Source of the DNA: Nectonema munidae
Lineage: Eukaryota > Nematomorpha > Nectonematoida > Nectonematidae
Length of the DNA stretch: 64,000 nt
Assembly: GCA_030549495.1 (NCBI GenBank)
Contig: JAUIRK010000885.1
Span: 744,001 to 808,000 of the forward strand
Direction of reading: 5' to 3'
Position 1 is the first letter of the stretch. Each line of letters opens with the position of its first letter. This document shows, one piece after another, positions 11,459 through 21,400 of this stretch. The position numbers and the translations under genes were made by a program. The notes under the pieces were generated by a model. That model was not told the DNA's origin and searched no databases. It worked only from the letters and a program-made list of their open reading frames with translations.

Positions 11459-11920
11459 CTAGTTTTTTGATGATCTTAAGAAGTATTCAGTTTCTTGATG
11501 TACAAAAGATAGCCAAGCCAAAAATATTCCAGGGAGCAAATTATTAAGATATTTATATATAAATTTAGATAATTGGAGTAAATATATATCATTTAACTTT
11601 AATAAACTATTATATATAAAGTGGATTGCTGCATCTTCTCTGTAACCTAAATTTAAGACTACTCTTAAAAAAAATTTCTGCAAAATTTCAATTTTACATA
11701 TATTAGAATAACTCCAATTTACTACGCTATAATTAAAATGGGGCAAAACTAGCGCTTTATAAAATGTCAACTTAACACTTACGTCGAAATTTTTTTTAGA
11801 TCTTTTTAGAATACAAAAATAGAGTTACATTTTTTTGAAACATAATTTAGACGGTCATTCCATATAAAGTTATTATTAATAAATAGGCTTAAAAAGTTAA
11901 ATTTACTAAGCAACTCAATA
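11459..11920 (-). pseudogene. 3' fragment of a non-LTR retrotransposon reverse transcriptase (LINE)
   Basis: The minus-strand frame starting near 11770 reads LTFYKALVLPHFNYSVVNWS and then ILQKFFLRVVLNLGY. This is the thumb/connection region that follows the polymerase core in Jockey/CR1/L2-group LINEs. It continues into LLKLNDIYLLQLSKFIYKYL. Weaker homologous sequence extends upstream to about 11920 (KWNDRLNYVSKKCNSIFVFS in a shifted frame). The catalytic core is absent, so this is a truncated dead copy. It lies head-to-head with the plus-strand LINE that begins near 11940. Confidence 0.8.
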
Positions 11921-11939
11921 CCAAGTTGTCACTTTCTTG

Positions 11940-13154
11940 AAATTTTTTTACAATGTTTTTCATAACTCATTTCCATTAATTAAAATTAGAAAAAGAAATC
12001 TGATATGCCCTGGTTCAATAATGATCTATCTCAATTGTACAAAATGAAATTCAAAAGTTACAAAAAATATAAAAGAAATCCTACTTTACTTAATCATACA
12101 ATCTACAAAAACATATTAAAACATTTTAAGTAGGAAATTAAAACAGCGAAATCTTGTTATTATCATAAAAAACTTAGTTGTGCCAATAATAAAACTATAT
12201 GGCATACTCTAAATACATTGTTGAATCGTAACTGCACTACTACTATGTAAAATTTGAATATTTCTGAGTTCGTTGAACATTTTACTTTTAGCTGATGATA
12301 CAAACATTGAAAGATCTTTTCATTATAGCACCAATAAAATAGTTTTTCAATCTTCTTCATTTTACTTTGACACAATCACATTATTAAATGATGTTTTTGT
12401 ATCTACTGCATCGTTAAAAAACAAAAAAGCATGAGGTGAGATGATATTAGTCTAAAAATAATAGCTTACCGTTTGACATTAATTGAAAATTTACTTTTAG
12501 ATATATTTACAAAGCTATTTCTGAAGGTAATTTTTCATCCATGCTTAAAATGTAGAAAATTCTGCCCATTCTTAAACCAAGTAAGTCACCAAATATCATT
12601 GAATCTTTTAGACCCATTGCATTCATTTAAAATTTTGGCAACATTTTTGAAAAAATAATACACGGAAAGCTATATGATTACTTGACAAAAATTAATTTTT
12701 TTTCCAAAAAACAGTTTGGTTTTCTTCCTAGAAAGTCAACTCAAGATGCATTATTTGAATTGTTTTCTCAAGTTTCTGAATCTATAAATGGCATAAATAT
12801 ATCTCTTTGTTTCTTTCTTGATTTTCGGCGCGCTTTTGATAATGCAAACCATAAACTTTTACTTTTCAAATTGTACAAATGAGGTGTGCGAGGTAATATA
12901 TATAAACTAATCGAGTCTTATTTGAGCTCAAGACATAGTTTTGTTAGCTATAATAATTTGATTTCTCAAGATTTTTCATCATCAGCTGGAGTTTCTCAAG
13001 GATCTATCTTAGGTCCCCTTTTATTTTTAGTATACATTAATGATATTCAAACTTGTATCAAAAACATAAGTAATATTATTATGTGTGCTGATGACGTAGT
13101 ATTAATTTTTAAAACTAATATTTATAGTAACTTTCAACCTATAAATATGGTATA
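11940..13154 (+). pseudogene. LINE reverse transcriptase fragment, Jockey/CR1/L2-like
   Basis: A plus-strand series of frames carries the region between endonuclease and polymerase (WFNNDLSQLYKMKFKSYKKY near 12010). Reverse transcriptase follows: KKQFGFLPRKSTQDALFELF (12702 onward), FLDFRRAFDNANHKLL (first catalytic Asp motif), GVSQGSILGPLLFLVYIND and CADDVVLIF. The last is the YADD box with Tyr changed to Cys. Several stops and frameshifts separate the pieces. The frame is cut at 13154 by a 468-bp inverted-repeat element, and I see no LINE sequence resuming beyond it. Confidence 0.88.
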
Positions 13155-13622
13155 GAACCTACGTTTTACGTACGGCACGGGACCGAACGGCGGACGTAAA
13201 ACGTAGGATTCGTAAAATCCTGGTTGACCTTTAAATTGACATACAACACGAAAATCCTAGCCTGGATCACACATGGTCACACCGTGTACGGCGTGAGGGA
13301 CTATGGCAGCTAAAGAAGACTACTACAGTGAAGTTGGATGATCATCCCTGAAGTTGAGCTGTTTTCATAATAAAGTCTTAAATAAAAAATATCAGTGTAT
13401 GTGTATTATTTATCAATTATACTCAACTTAGTCTGCTCTAGGAAAAGGCGCCGGTTAATTTGAAATAAAACTGAAAGGCAATAATTTATTAACCTTTATA
13501 AACTTTTTAATACATAAAATCACAAAGAAAAAACGTATTAATAATGAATTTAATGACCAAAAAGATGACGTCATCGATCATTTGGCAAGGACGTAAAATC
13601 AGGGTACGTAAAACGTAGGTTC
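13155..13622. mobile_element. 468-bp MITE with TA target duplication inside the LINE
   Basis: Terminal inverted repeats read GAACCTACGTTTTACGTAC at the left and, inverted, the same 19 bases at the right end. TA flanks each end (13153-13154 and 13623-13624), fitting a Tc1/mariner or pogo-type non-autonomous element. The left terminus holds a further inner pair, ACGTAAAACGTAGG at about 13194. No coding potential is visible. It inserted after the LINE copy it interrupts. Confidence 0.88.
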
Positions 13623-13639
13623 TACTACTTGCTTTCCCT

Positions 13640-13776
13640 TATCGACAAGACTGAGTATGCTTGTAGATCCCCTTTCACAAGCCATAGACCCCCCGAAAAA
13701 AGTTTTTCATGCATAGACCCCTAACTAATTTATATAGACCCCGGGGGGTCTATATAGACCACTTTGGGAAACAGTG
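13640..13776. repeat. Right end of a hAT-like non-autonomous repeat
   Basis: The stretch ends TTTGGGAAACAGTG, whose inward reading CACTGTTTCCCAAAGTGG is a hAT-type terminus. It also holds a short palindrome, TATAGACCCCGGGGGGTCTATA, around 13732-13754, and repeated ATAGACCCC motifs. No matching left end was found. Confidence 0.5.
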
Positions 13777-13959
13777 TTATAAAGTCTAAGCGAGGATGAA
13801 AGGAAAACACATGGCTTGCACATATCCTATTTCTCTCCATTTAGAGAATAAATCCAATTCTCAAAGGTATTGTTAACAGTTTGACCTTTTTCTTTGACGT
13901 TTCTCCAAGTTTAGAGGGCATGCAGTGCATGCCTTGCTTGCAATGACGGTTCGCCCCTC

Positions 13960-14530
13960 GTATGAAAGTAGAATAATTTACACAAAATTTGCTTCTTTGA
14001 CTGCCTACATACCAAGAAAACATTCTTCTAAAAACTTCAGTTGTGTATATTCTATCCTCACAACATAAAAATCCAAGAGTAAGCAATGTTCATTCTAAAC
14101 ATGACAGTTTATTATCTTATAATGAATAGAAAGGACGAGTGGATGTTTAAAATGCCCAGAGCCTACAGGTCTTACAAGCCTAATAGAAAATGGACGCATG
14201 CAGTTTTTTCTAACTATTTAGACATTAGTATCTTGAACACCTTGCCATGTTCAACTCGCCTGACAAATTTTCTTCAACCAAAGAAAGTGGAAGAAAAGTT
14301 TTCATACAGAATTTATCCTTTCTGGCCGAAGAATCAATGAAAACAAGATCAATGATATCCGAAGTACCCTTAGCTATCAGAAACTTACTTTCTTTTTTAT
14401 GGTTTTTCTCAAGACACTACTCAACCAACGACTTCCACCTCAACATCTTTGTGTTACCTTTGCAAATTAAAAAGCATCTAATAAGTGTGAAAAAGGCAAA
14501 AAGTTTGTTTGCAATGTACATATAGAATAT
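13960..14530 (+). pseudogene. piggyBac transposase C-terminal remnant
   Basis: Plus-strand pieces resemble the C-terminal third of piggyBac (PGBD-like) transposases: RIIYTKFASLTAYIPRKHSS, then RAYRSYKPNRKWTHAVFSNY at 14155-14220 followed by LDISILNT. The same motifs occur in the copy at 31560-32745 (AYIPRKHAKK; RQFRTYKPCRRWTVAVFSNY). The catalytic Asp-containing part is missing or unrecognisable here, and frameshifts are present. It is a dead fragment of the same piggyBac group. Confidence 0.8.
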
Positions 14531-14821
14531 TGTGCTCTGAATGCTTAGTCAAATCATATAAATTTAACCCCAAATATACTAACTTTTACTTTAATTTCAA
14601 AATTTTCTTTTTTTCAAAAACAATAAAATAATTTTTTTTGCTAATTTTATTTTATTTTGATTTTTTATCCTAACGAGAACGTTTACATGTTATTTTTGAA
14701 AGAAGTTTCTATGATGGATATTTTAGAAAAATGTGTTTTAAATTGGCAATGGACAAAATTGTCCGGAGTCCGTCAAGCGAGGCCTAAGACCTCATTAGTA
14801 AGAAAAAACGTTAGAAAAATT

Positions 14822-15241
14822 GGTACTTTCCTGTTATCGCCCCACCACCCCAAAATGTTATAAAACATGTATTAAGGTACACAAATGTATTAAAAAAAAC
14901 AAGTGAAAAATCTTTTAATCTGTAGGTGGATAAAATTCAACCATATCAAAAAGAATCGCATCAAACATATTACCACCATATATAATCGAAGATGAATGAC
15001 GCCAAAGAAACTCAGCTAAATATCCAGATAGCATCTCTCGCAGGTAGGTGATGCATTTTTCTTCATTGTCAAGTTTTCGAATCAATTTCTTTAAATTTTC
15101 CATTTATGTGTTTTTTTTTCTATGAAAAAGGTTTTGATTAATGATATATAGTAAGTTTAATGTAGGTTAGGTTAAAACAATACAAGAATATTTATCGTTG
15201 TAGAAGAGCGATGGGTGGTGGGGCGATAACAGGAAAGTACC
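14822..15241 (-). mobile_element. Merlin-like non-autonomous element with exact 8-bp target duplication
   Basis: The two ends are perfect 29-base inverted repeats beginning GGTACTTTCCTGTTATCGCC. The 8 bases GAAAAATT lie immediately outside each end (14814-14821 and 15242-15249). An 8-bp duplication and the encoded peptide both fit the Merlin/IS1016 group; hAT is the alternative from the duplication length alone. The 420-bp element appears to be an internal deletion derivative of a full Merlin element. Confidence 0.88.
14915..15103 (-). CDS. 62-residue ORF joining both ends of an ISXO2-like (Merlin) transposase
   Basis: The ATG-initiated frame is open throughout. The first half, with KLDNEEKCITYLREM, resembles the N-terminus of ISXO2-like transposases of Merlin elements. 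The second half, with GYLAEFLWRHSS and FDAILFDMVEFYPPTD, resembles their C-terminus. The DDE catalytic centre between them is absent. The simplest reading is an in-frame internal deletion. Such a peptide could not catalyse transposition. Whether it is translated, or could act as a repressor, cannot be judged from the sequence. The family assignment is by motif memory and is moderately sure. Confidence 0.6.
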   Translation of the reverse strand: MENLKKLIRKLDNEEKCITYLREMLSGYLAEFLWRHSSSIIYGGNMFDAILFDMVEFYPPTD

Positions 15242-15249
15242 GAAAAATT

Positions 15250-16744
15250 TATTGGGGCAAAAGAAGTGGAAATGAAAATAATGAGAAGCAACTTCGTTAA
15301 GCAGCTTCGAAACGAGAAATGAATTGTGAGGGGGAGGCAATGCTCCCTATGTTTTGAGCGAAGCGAGAAACGAATCGGTACATGCTCTTTAAATACATTT
15401 GTTGGACGTTTTTGTAAAAGTCTTGCCAAAAGATTTTGAAATGTGGATTTTTTAATCCAAATATAAAGTATTTTCAAACAATTGAATGGAAAATATAATT
15501 TTTAATTTTATTTTTTATATTATAGATATATAAAAAGTATTTTTTGTTTTTTTAATTTTTTTCTAAGTTAAAAATAATGAAATACATTAAATTACTTTTA
15601 ATTAGTTCTAAAAAAAGATTAACAAAAGTTTTGAAAAGATTATGCTTTTTTCAGTTAAAATTTATACCCTATCTCTAGTTATTTTCACCTAATACAATCG
15701 CTGACCTAGTTATTTATTTTCTTTGTTGGTTAAATAGTGAATTGATTAATTAATTCGTTTATATTTAATATTTAGGCTAATGTACCGATTGTCTATATTT
15801 TTTTATAACCGACACCGTTATCCAGGAAATGTCGAATCGATAAAAAAAAGTTTGCTTATTAAAACGGTGTCGAGAGTGTAAAGATGATTTGTATTTCATG
15901 CACATCCAAGTTGTAAATATTTGAATTCGTTAGCTCAAAAATATTTGTCCTGTCTTCTTTCGTCAATTGGTAGAGAAAGACGTTTTAGTTGTGATGAATA
16001 AATTTGGTCTCCTCTCAGGCAAGAAGGAAAAACGGGTATCATTTATTAGTATATATCATTAAATTTGCTTTTAATTTTCAGCAAATGTGATTTTAATACT
16101 TAAACAAGTGTAACTAGAAAAAGATTAAATTGAAGTACTAATGAATTTGTTAAAATTTTCACTCTGGCTTAAATGCATATGGTACTTTTTTCTTTAAAAA
16201 ATTAAAAAGACTTTTTCGCAATTTTGAGTTTCTATTTTTAAAAAGAATTTTTTTTAATTTATTTTTCTTTCAAAAATTCAATAAAATGGATGGAATTAGT
16301 AGTTTTGTCATATTTTTTTTAGAAAAAAGATAAAATTTATGGTGTGTCTAGAGAAGAGAGGGAATAAGGTTAGTGTTAATGGAGGTTTTGGTCCTTCAAT
16401 TATTGAATTCATCAATTATACACGAATTATTTTGAATTAACTTTGGCAAACTTATTCAATAACTTCTTTTCTCCATCTAAATTTTATTTTTTGTCGTTGC
16501 ATATTTTTTTAATAATATTTTTAAATTTACTCTTGCTATATTTTTGTTTGCCTTCTCGACATTTTTTTTATATTAAATATAAAACGTACACTATATAACA
16601 TTATCAGTTAATCAATTGTAGCTTCATCAAATATAGATAACACGTAATTATCTTTAACACATTTTTGATATTGATCAAAAAGGCGTTACTAACTAATTTA
16701 CTTAAAAAGAAATAAATAACATCCATAGGAAGGGATTCATTTTA
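15250..16744. other. AT-rich intergenic DNA downstream of the MOXD1-like gene
   Basis: No supported gene. The minus-strand open frame at 15172-15477 overlaps the Merlin-like end and shows no family motif. A short inverted repeat, CGACACCGTT (15810-15819) with AACGGTGTCG (15863-15872), stands out. A run of 17 C residues follows at 16745-16761. Confidence 0.5.
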
Positions 16745-16761
16745 CCCCCCCCCCCCCCCCC
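16745..16761. repeat. Poly-C run of 17
   Basis: Seventeen consecutive C residues on the plus strand in otherwise AT-rich DNA. Similar runs occur at 8369-8378 and 47576-47590. Confidence 0.9.
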
Positions 16762-16823
16762 TCCGTCTTTTTAATGCATAAGGTTTCTATTTATCAAAAA
16801 ATATGTAGGAGCGATTGAATTTG

Positions 16824-16829
16824 TTTATT
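16824..16829 (-). terminator. Candidate polyadenylation signal of the MOXD1-like gene
   Basis: AATAAA on the minus strand about 210 bases after the stop codon at 17040. It is the nearest exact hexamer I see in the 3' flank. AATAAA is common by chance in AT-rich DNA. Confidence 0.4.
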
Positions 16830-17039
16830 TTTAGAAATATTTTAAGGTATGCAATTATTATATATATAGAGTTTATATATAAAAGATAAATAAAAACATT
16901 TTCATATAAAACAATAAAAAACAGTAGAGAGATGCGTGATCCTGATCAATCTAATTGTTTAACCAGCGCGGGATTTTCATTAAGCTAAATTGGTAGAATA
17001 TTGCACAATATATCCTTTTAAGGAATTCCACATTTAAAA

Positions 17040-18482
17040 TCAGGAGCTTATGATGAGTAAGATTAACGCAAATAGGAAGACACTTGGTGCACCTCTTTCA
17101 TTTGCTTCGTTTGTTATGATTCGGATAAACAAGTCGATGTCATCTTTAGAAATAGTGGATGAGTTTGAGTGTTTGGAGTTGATCGACTTTGAGTATGGAA
17201 AGTTGTGCAAGTAAACGTTTTTATTTTTCCGATTTAAAATCCTCCGTGATTTGTGGTAATTTTTATGGTTGTCCTTGACCGTTATACACGGTCTTTTTGT
17301 TGCTGCGTAGGTATTGATTGAAGAAATATCAAAAGGAATACTTTTATCTGAAACAAATGAAAAATGATTACTTGTACAAACACTCACTGTTGTTTTAGAT
17401 TTGTATATAGTTTGTAACTTTCGCGTTAAATTCTTGTTTTTATACCAATTCGTTAGATACAGGAAATGAGCAAGGGTTTTTCTATCTTTATCCACCCAGA
17501 ATCTTTTAGGTAAATTGGAGTCAAAAATTGAAGTGTTCAGATCCTTTACATCAAATAATTTACCAATTTTTTTAAAACTCGTATGACTTCTGCACGTGTT
17601 TAAATCGTCCATTTTGGGAAAGTAGTGTAGAAATTGCAAGCACTTTTCTTGTTTAGACCAGAGACCATGGATATTATTAAATTTAGATTTAAGTGTATTA
17701 AAATTACAATGCGTAATAATATAGTCATTTTTCTCAATATAAATGTATTTTGGTAAAAATTTTGCTCTGTGAAAATCTTCTCTTACATTATTGTCTTCTT
17801 CTATATGTTTTAATTCTTCATGATTTCGAAAGTGCCGTGAAACAAAAGATGTAACATATTCGTTAGTATAAAAGTGGCTGGCAAATACTGAAATTCTATT
17901 TTTACTCAAGCCTTGCTTCAAGCATGACGAGTGACAGTGCCCTTTGTGAATAAATGAACTTTGTTTCTTTGGAATGATCATCCAATCCACTGGTTCCACA
18001 CCAATAGCCAGCACTCCCGCCCTATGCTTGATCTTTTTATTTGTAACGATGGCAGTTATAGAAACGACACTACTTATATCTTTACTTGGATCTATCTTTT
18101 CATTTGGATACTTGCCCTTCAACTTCTCTTCATCGTACAAAACTTCTAATAGAACTACTGAGGGATCTTTTTTCATTCCCATAGAAAAGCCCGTATTGTT
18201 CGGATAAGTGAAGATGTCTAAGGATCCTCTTGTCCAAACACAGACAATTTGAGTACATTCAAAAAAAGCCCTTGGAGTAGATGGCTGAAAATTTGCGTGA
18301 ACCTTACCATCCACCTTTGCTTTTGATATTTGATGAGGACATGCGTACAAAATGACGTGCTTTATATACTCGTATTGAATATGTGAGATCCACTGTGTTA
18401 CAAACTTCTGCTCTTTAAAGTGAGGTAATGTAATCATTTTAGCCACGTAGAAATAGGAATTGAAAATTTTACTCATGTTTGT
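17040..18482 (-). CDS. Exon 4: copper-monooxygenase-like catalytic domains (ligands lost) and C-terminal tail
   Basis: The acceptor is ATTTTAG|ACAAAC, followed by 480 codons and a stop. An ATG lies three codons in (18476), but the family alignment runs through from exon 3, so this is not the start. It carries the N-terminal copper domain (FVTQWISHIQYEYIKHVILY) and the C-terminal copper domain (ISVFASHFYTNEYVTSF). The Met-ligand site is also here, where EMC in active relatives is EKC (SKQEKCLQFLHYFP). The cysteines of the ILYAC, FFEC, GHCHSSC, THCNFN, EKC and NTC motifs are retained. The Cys expected before the first domain is Ala (YFYVAKM). The end, GAPSVFLFALILLIISS, is hydrophobic. Confidence 0.92.
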   Translation of the reverse strand, partial: TNMSKIFNSYFYVAKMITLPHFKEQKFVTQWISHIQYEYIKHVILYACPHQISKAKVDGKVHANFQPSTPRAFFECTQIVCVWTRGSLDIFTYPNNTGFSMGMKKDPSVVLLEVLYDEEKLKGKYPNEKIDPSKDISSVVSITAIVTNKKIKHRAGVLAIGVEPVDWMIIPKKQSSFIHKGHCHSSCLKQGLSKNRISVFASHFYTNEYVTSFVSRHFRNHEELKHIEEDNNVREDFHRAKFLPKYIYIEKNDYIITHCNFNTLKSKFNNIHGLWSKQEKCLQFLHYFPKMDDLNTCRSHTSFKKIGKLFDVKDLNTSIFDSNLPKRFWVDKDRKTLAHFLYLTNWYKNKNLTRKLQTIYKSKTTVSVCTSNHFSFVSDKSIPFDISSINTYAATKRPCITVKDNHKNYHKSRRILNRKNKNVYLHNFPYSKSINSKHSNSSTISKDDIDLFIRIITNEANERGAPSVFLFALILLIISS

Positions 18483-21400
18483 CTAAAATGAATAAAATAA
18501 ATCAGTGACAGGGCATAATATCAAAATGTTAAAATCTAACTTTTAAATCGATTGTGAAGAAGTTTGAGCCTTTTTCACTTTGAAAATGTGGAAAGTGGTG
18601 AAAGAGATATACCGGAGAAGAACCTTTTTTAAGTCCATAAAACATTAAGGAATCTTCATTTTCTGGTTTGTTTTGATGAAAAGCCCAAATCAAATAGATT
18701 GTATCTTCCTAAAAATTCAAAAATATAAAATGCTTGCATAAAAGCTTCCCTATCAGTGTCATAGGTGGCATTTTTGCTGCCTCCCACCTTAACTAAACTA
18801 CTATTGTATAAAATTGGGGAATTATTTCTCTTCACTTGTTAACCTTTTCTAAAATCGCTAGATGCATATTTTGATACCATTTTCATTATAGGTGAATAAC
18901 TCTCTCATGCTAAAAACTGTTAATCAAAATCTAATGTACATTTTTTCAGCAAAATTTTGATAATATAATGCCTATGCCTTATAACTTAGTGTTTACATTA
19001 GATACACTATAGAAAATGATAATCATATATATATTTTTTTTTACATAACTACATGGTGGGTAGAACTATTAAGGCATTTTTATGAATGCTCCATTGAGAA
19101 TTAAATTTGAAAATAGTATTCTATTAAATTTTTAACATTTTTCAATTTAAGTAAATTACTTAAGGTTTCCAGTTATTTTTAGTTATTTTTTAGTTTTTGG
19201 AAAGCAAATTTCCTTTAAAGTGTTTAATTAAATGGGTTTCTTAAGAAATGTATCCAATGAATACATCTATAAAAAAAGTATCTCCTTTATCTTTTATATT
19301 TGAAATTTTTTTAGCCCAAAACATAATCAAAAAGTATCAATTCTCTGCTAGAAATTAATTGAACTGTATGTGTATAAACTACCTTACTGAACATTTAAGA
19401 GTGTTTGTTTATAACTAAATTCATTTTCTAAGTCGGATGAAATGTATATAAGGAATACAACTATTTGGGAATACTTTTATATACATTAAAAATAAAATCA
19501 ATGTTTCTACGATTTAGTTAAGGAGTTTTACGTTAAATTCGTTTAATCTTTAAACAAGAAAGCAGTATTGTTCAAAAAGGTCATTTTAAACAACGTAGAG
19601 GCATTGCATTTTAATTTTAATTTTTTCAAATACACTTCTATGGTTGTTCCATGCCTCCTTAAAATTAATATCAACTCTTCAAAACACAAATACTAACTAA
19701 CTTTAGTGTATGCCTCCTTAAAATTCATATCATCTCCTCACACAATTGCTAAACAATTATTGCATGCCTGCTTACTTAATCATCTATCTGCAAATACACA
19801 GTGGATAGAACAATGGAGTATTCATAAAAATGCCTCCATAGTTCTATCCACTATGTGGTTATGTAAAAAATATCATAACTTATGAAGATTGATATTTTTC
19901 AAAATTTCATTCTTAACAAAATATTTAAGGTTTTGTTTAACTTTATTCTCAAAAACAGAATTTTTCATGATACCTAAGTACCTAAACGATGTAAACAACC
20001 AAATTTAAACTGCTTTTCATGTCCACAAAGCATCAAAAAGACAAAGCGACTGAGAAAAATGTAGTCTTTTACACGCTTGCTTTAGGCTACGTTCTGCACA
20101 GTCTTAAAAAGATCGCTATTCAAATTAAAAGTTCCTTTTTATCATCATACAGCGCCACTGGGTTTTCTTAATTGCCAATTAAGTTCCCACTTAATTCACT
20201 CTCTTCTCCACCACGGTTACTTTCGTATTTTATTAGAATTCACTATTCTAACCATGATTATCTCTTAAGATAAGTGATGCCTCGAGAGCCTTAATGAATA
20301 ATATATATATCCTCACTTCATTCACATTGTGTCATTTCTTTTCATCTTAAAATCACAATAAAACTTTTCTCCTGTATTGGCGATGCTTCAACTCTTATAT
20401 TACCAACTGAATAATTCAATCTTAATCGACAATTTCAATTTACGTACCATTATATAAATAGTAAATTTGGTTTACGAAGAATTGTATGATTTATATTTAC
20501 AGTTAATCATTTATCACAGAGAAATTGCATTAGTCAACATTACTGAAGCACTATGTGGTTTCCAGATGAGCAGGATAAATAACGACCTTATTTCGCTCCA
20601 TAGAAAATATATCTTTGTAAAAGCCAGTAAAGCACATTATCGAAAATACCTATAATTGGTGTAAGCCGTACTAAGCATAAACTAAGGTGCTCGCTAGTAT
20701 AAGTGGTAATGTGTAGTAAATATCTTAAACTAATATCTTATACTTTTTAATTTCTATATATTCCTGTGTATAAGACGACCCCGAAATAATAAATGTTGAG
20801 AATTTTACTTTACAAAATAGAAATGTTTGCAAAGATAATTTCTGTGCCTCGTTTTTTCGCAATAGAATGTAGAAATAATCATTTTAGTCAAAAGAGAGAG
20901 AAATGAAAAATTGCCTGTTTAAATATTTAAAATTTTCATTCAAAAAAAGCAAACGATTATATTCACCCCTCTGAGGACCAGAATTTTAAGACTAATTATG
21001 TTTTTTTCAATGGAATTTTATATACTTAAAGCATACGATTTTCATTTCATGGTACATCGGATAATAGTGATTTATTACACTAGTTAATTGGGTAGATTCA
21101 GCAATTGCAAATAATCTGTTTTTTAAGCACGTTATTACCCATGTAAAAATTTGATAAACAAATGAAATTTGTAAAATTTATTGAGATAATTTTAAGAGAT
21201 AAGGATATCCTAATCAGTTTCGGCAAGATACTGACTTCTTTTGAGGAAAAAGGTAAACAGTGTCCGAAAAATTCGCCGTAAACAAGTTTGCCGTAGGAAA
21301 AATCGCCTCAAGACAATTTTTCCGTTAAACAAGTATTTGTAATAAAAACAGTTTAGTTTTTGAAGTACCATTTTATCTCTTTCAAACAACCAAATTTGGC

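Noticed and set aside
17961-18207. Plus-strand ORFs opposite exon 4 of the MOXD1-like gene
   Set aside because: They overlap the well-supported minus-strand exon and have no motif.
18474-18476. ATG at 18476 as the start of a 478-residue single-exon gene
   Set aside because: Homology to MOXD1 continues upstream through three exons with matching phases and a signal peptide, so this ATG is internal.
20467-20655. 62-codon ORF in intron 2
   Set aside because: No motif, no splice context consistent with the gene, and opposite strand.
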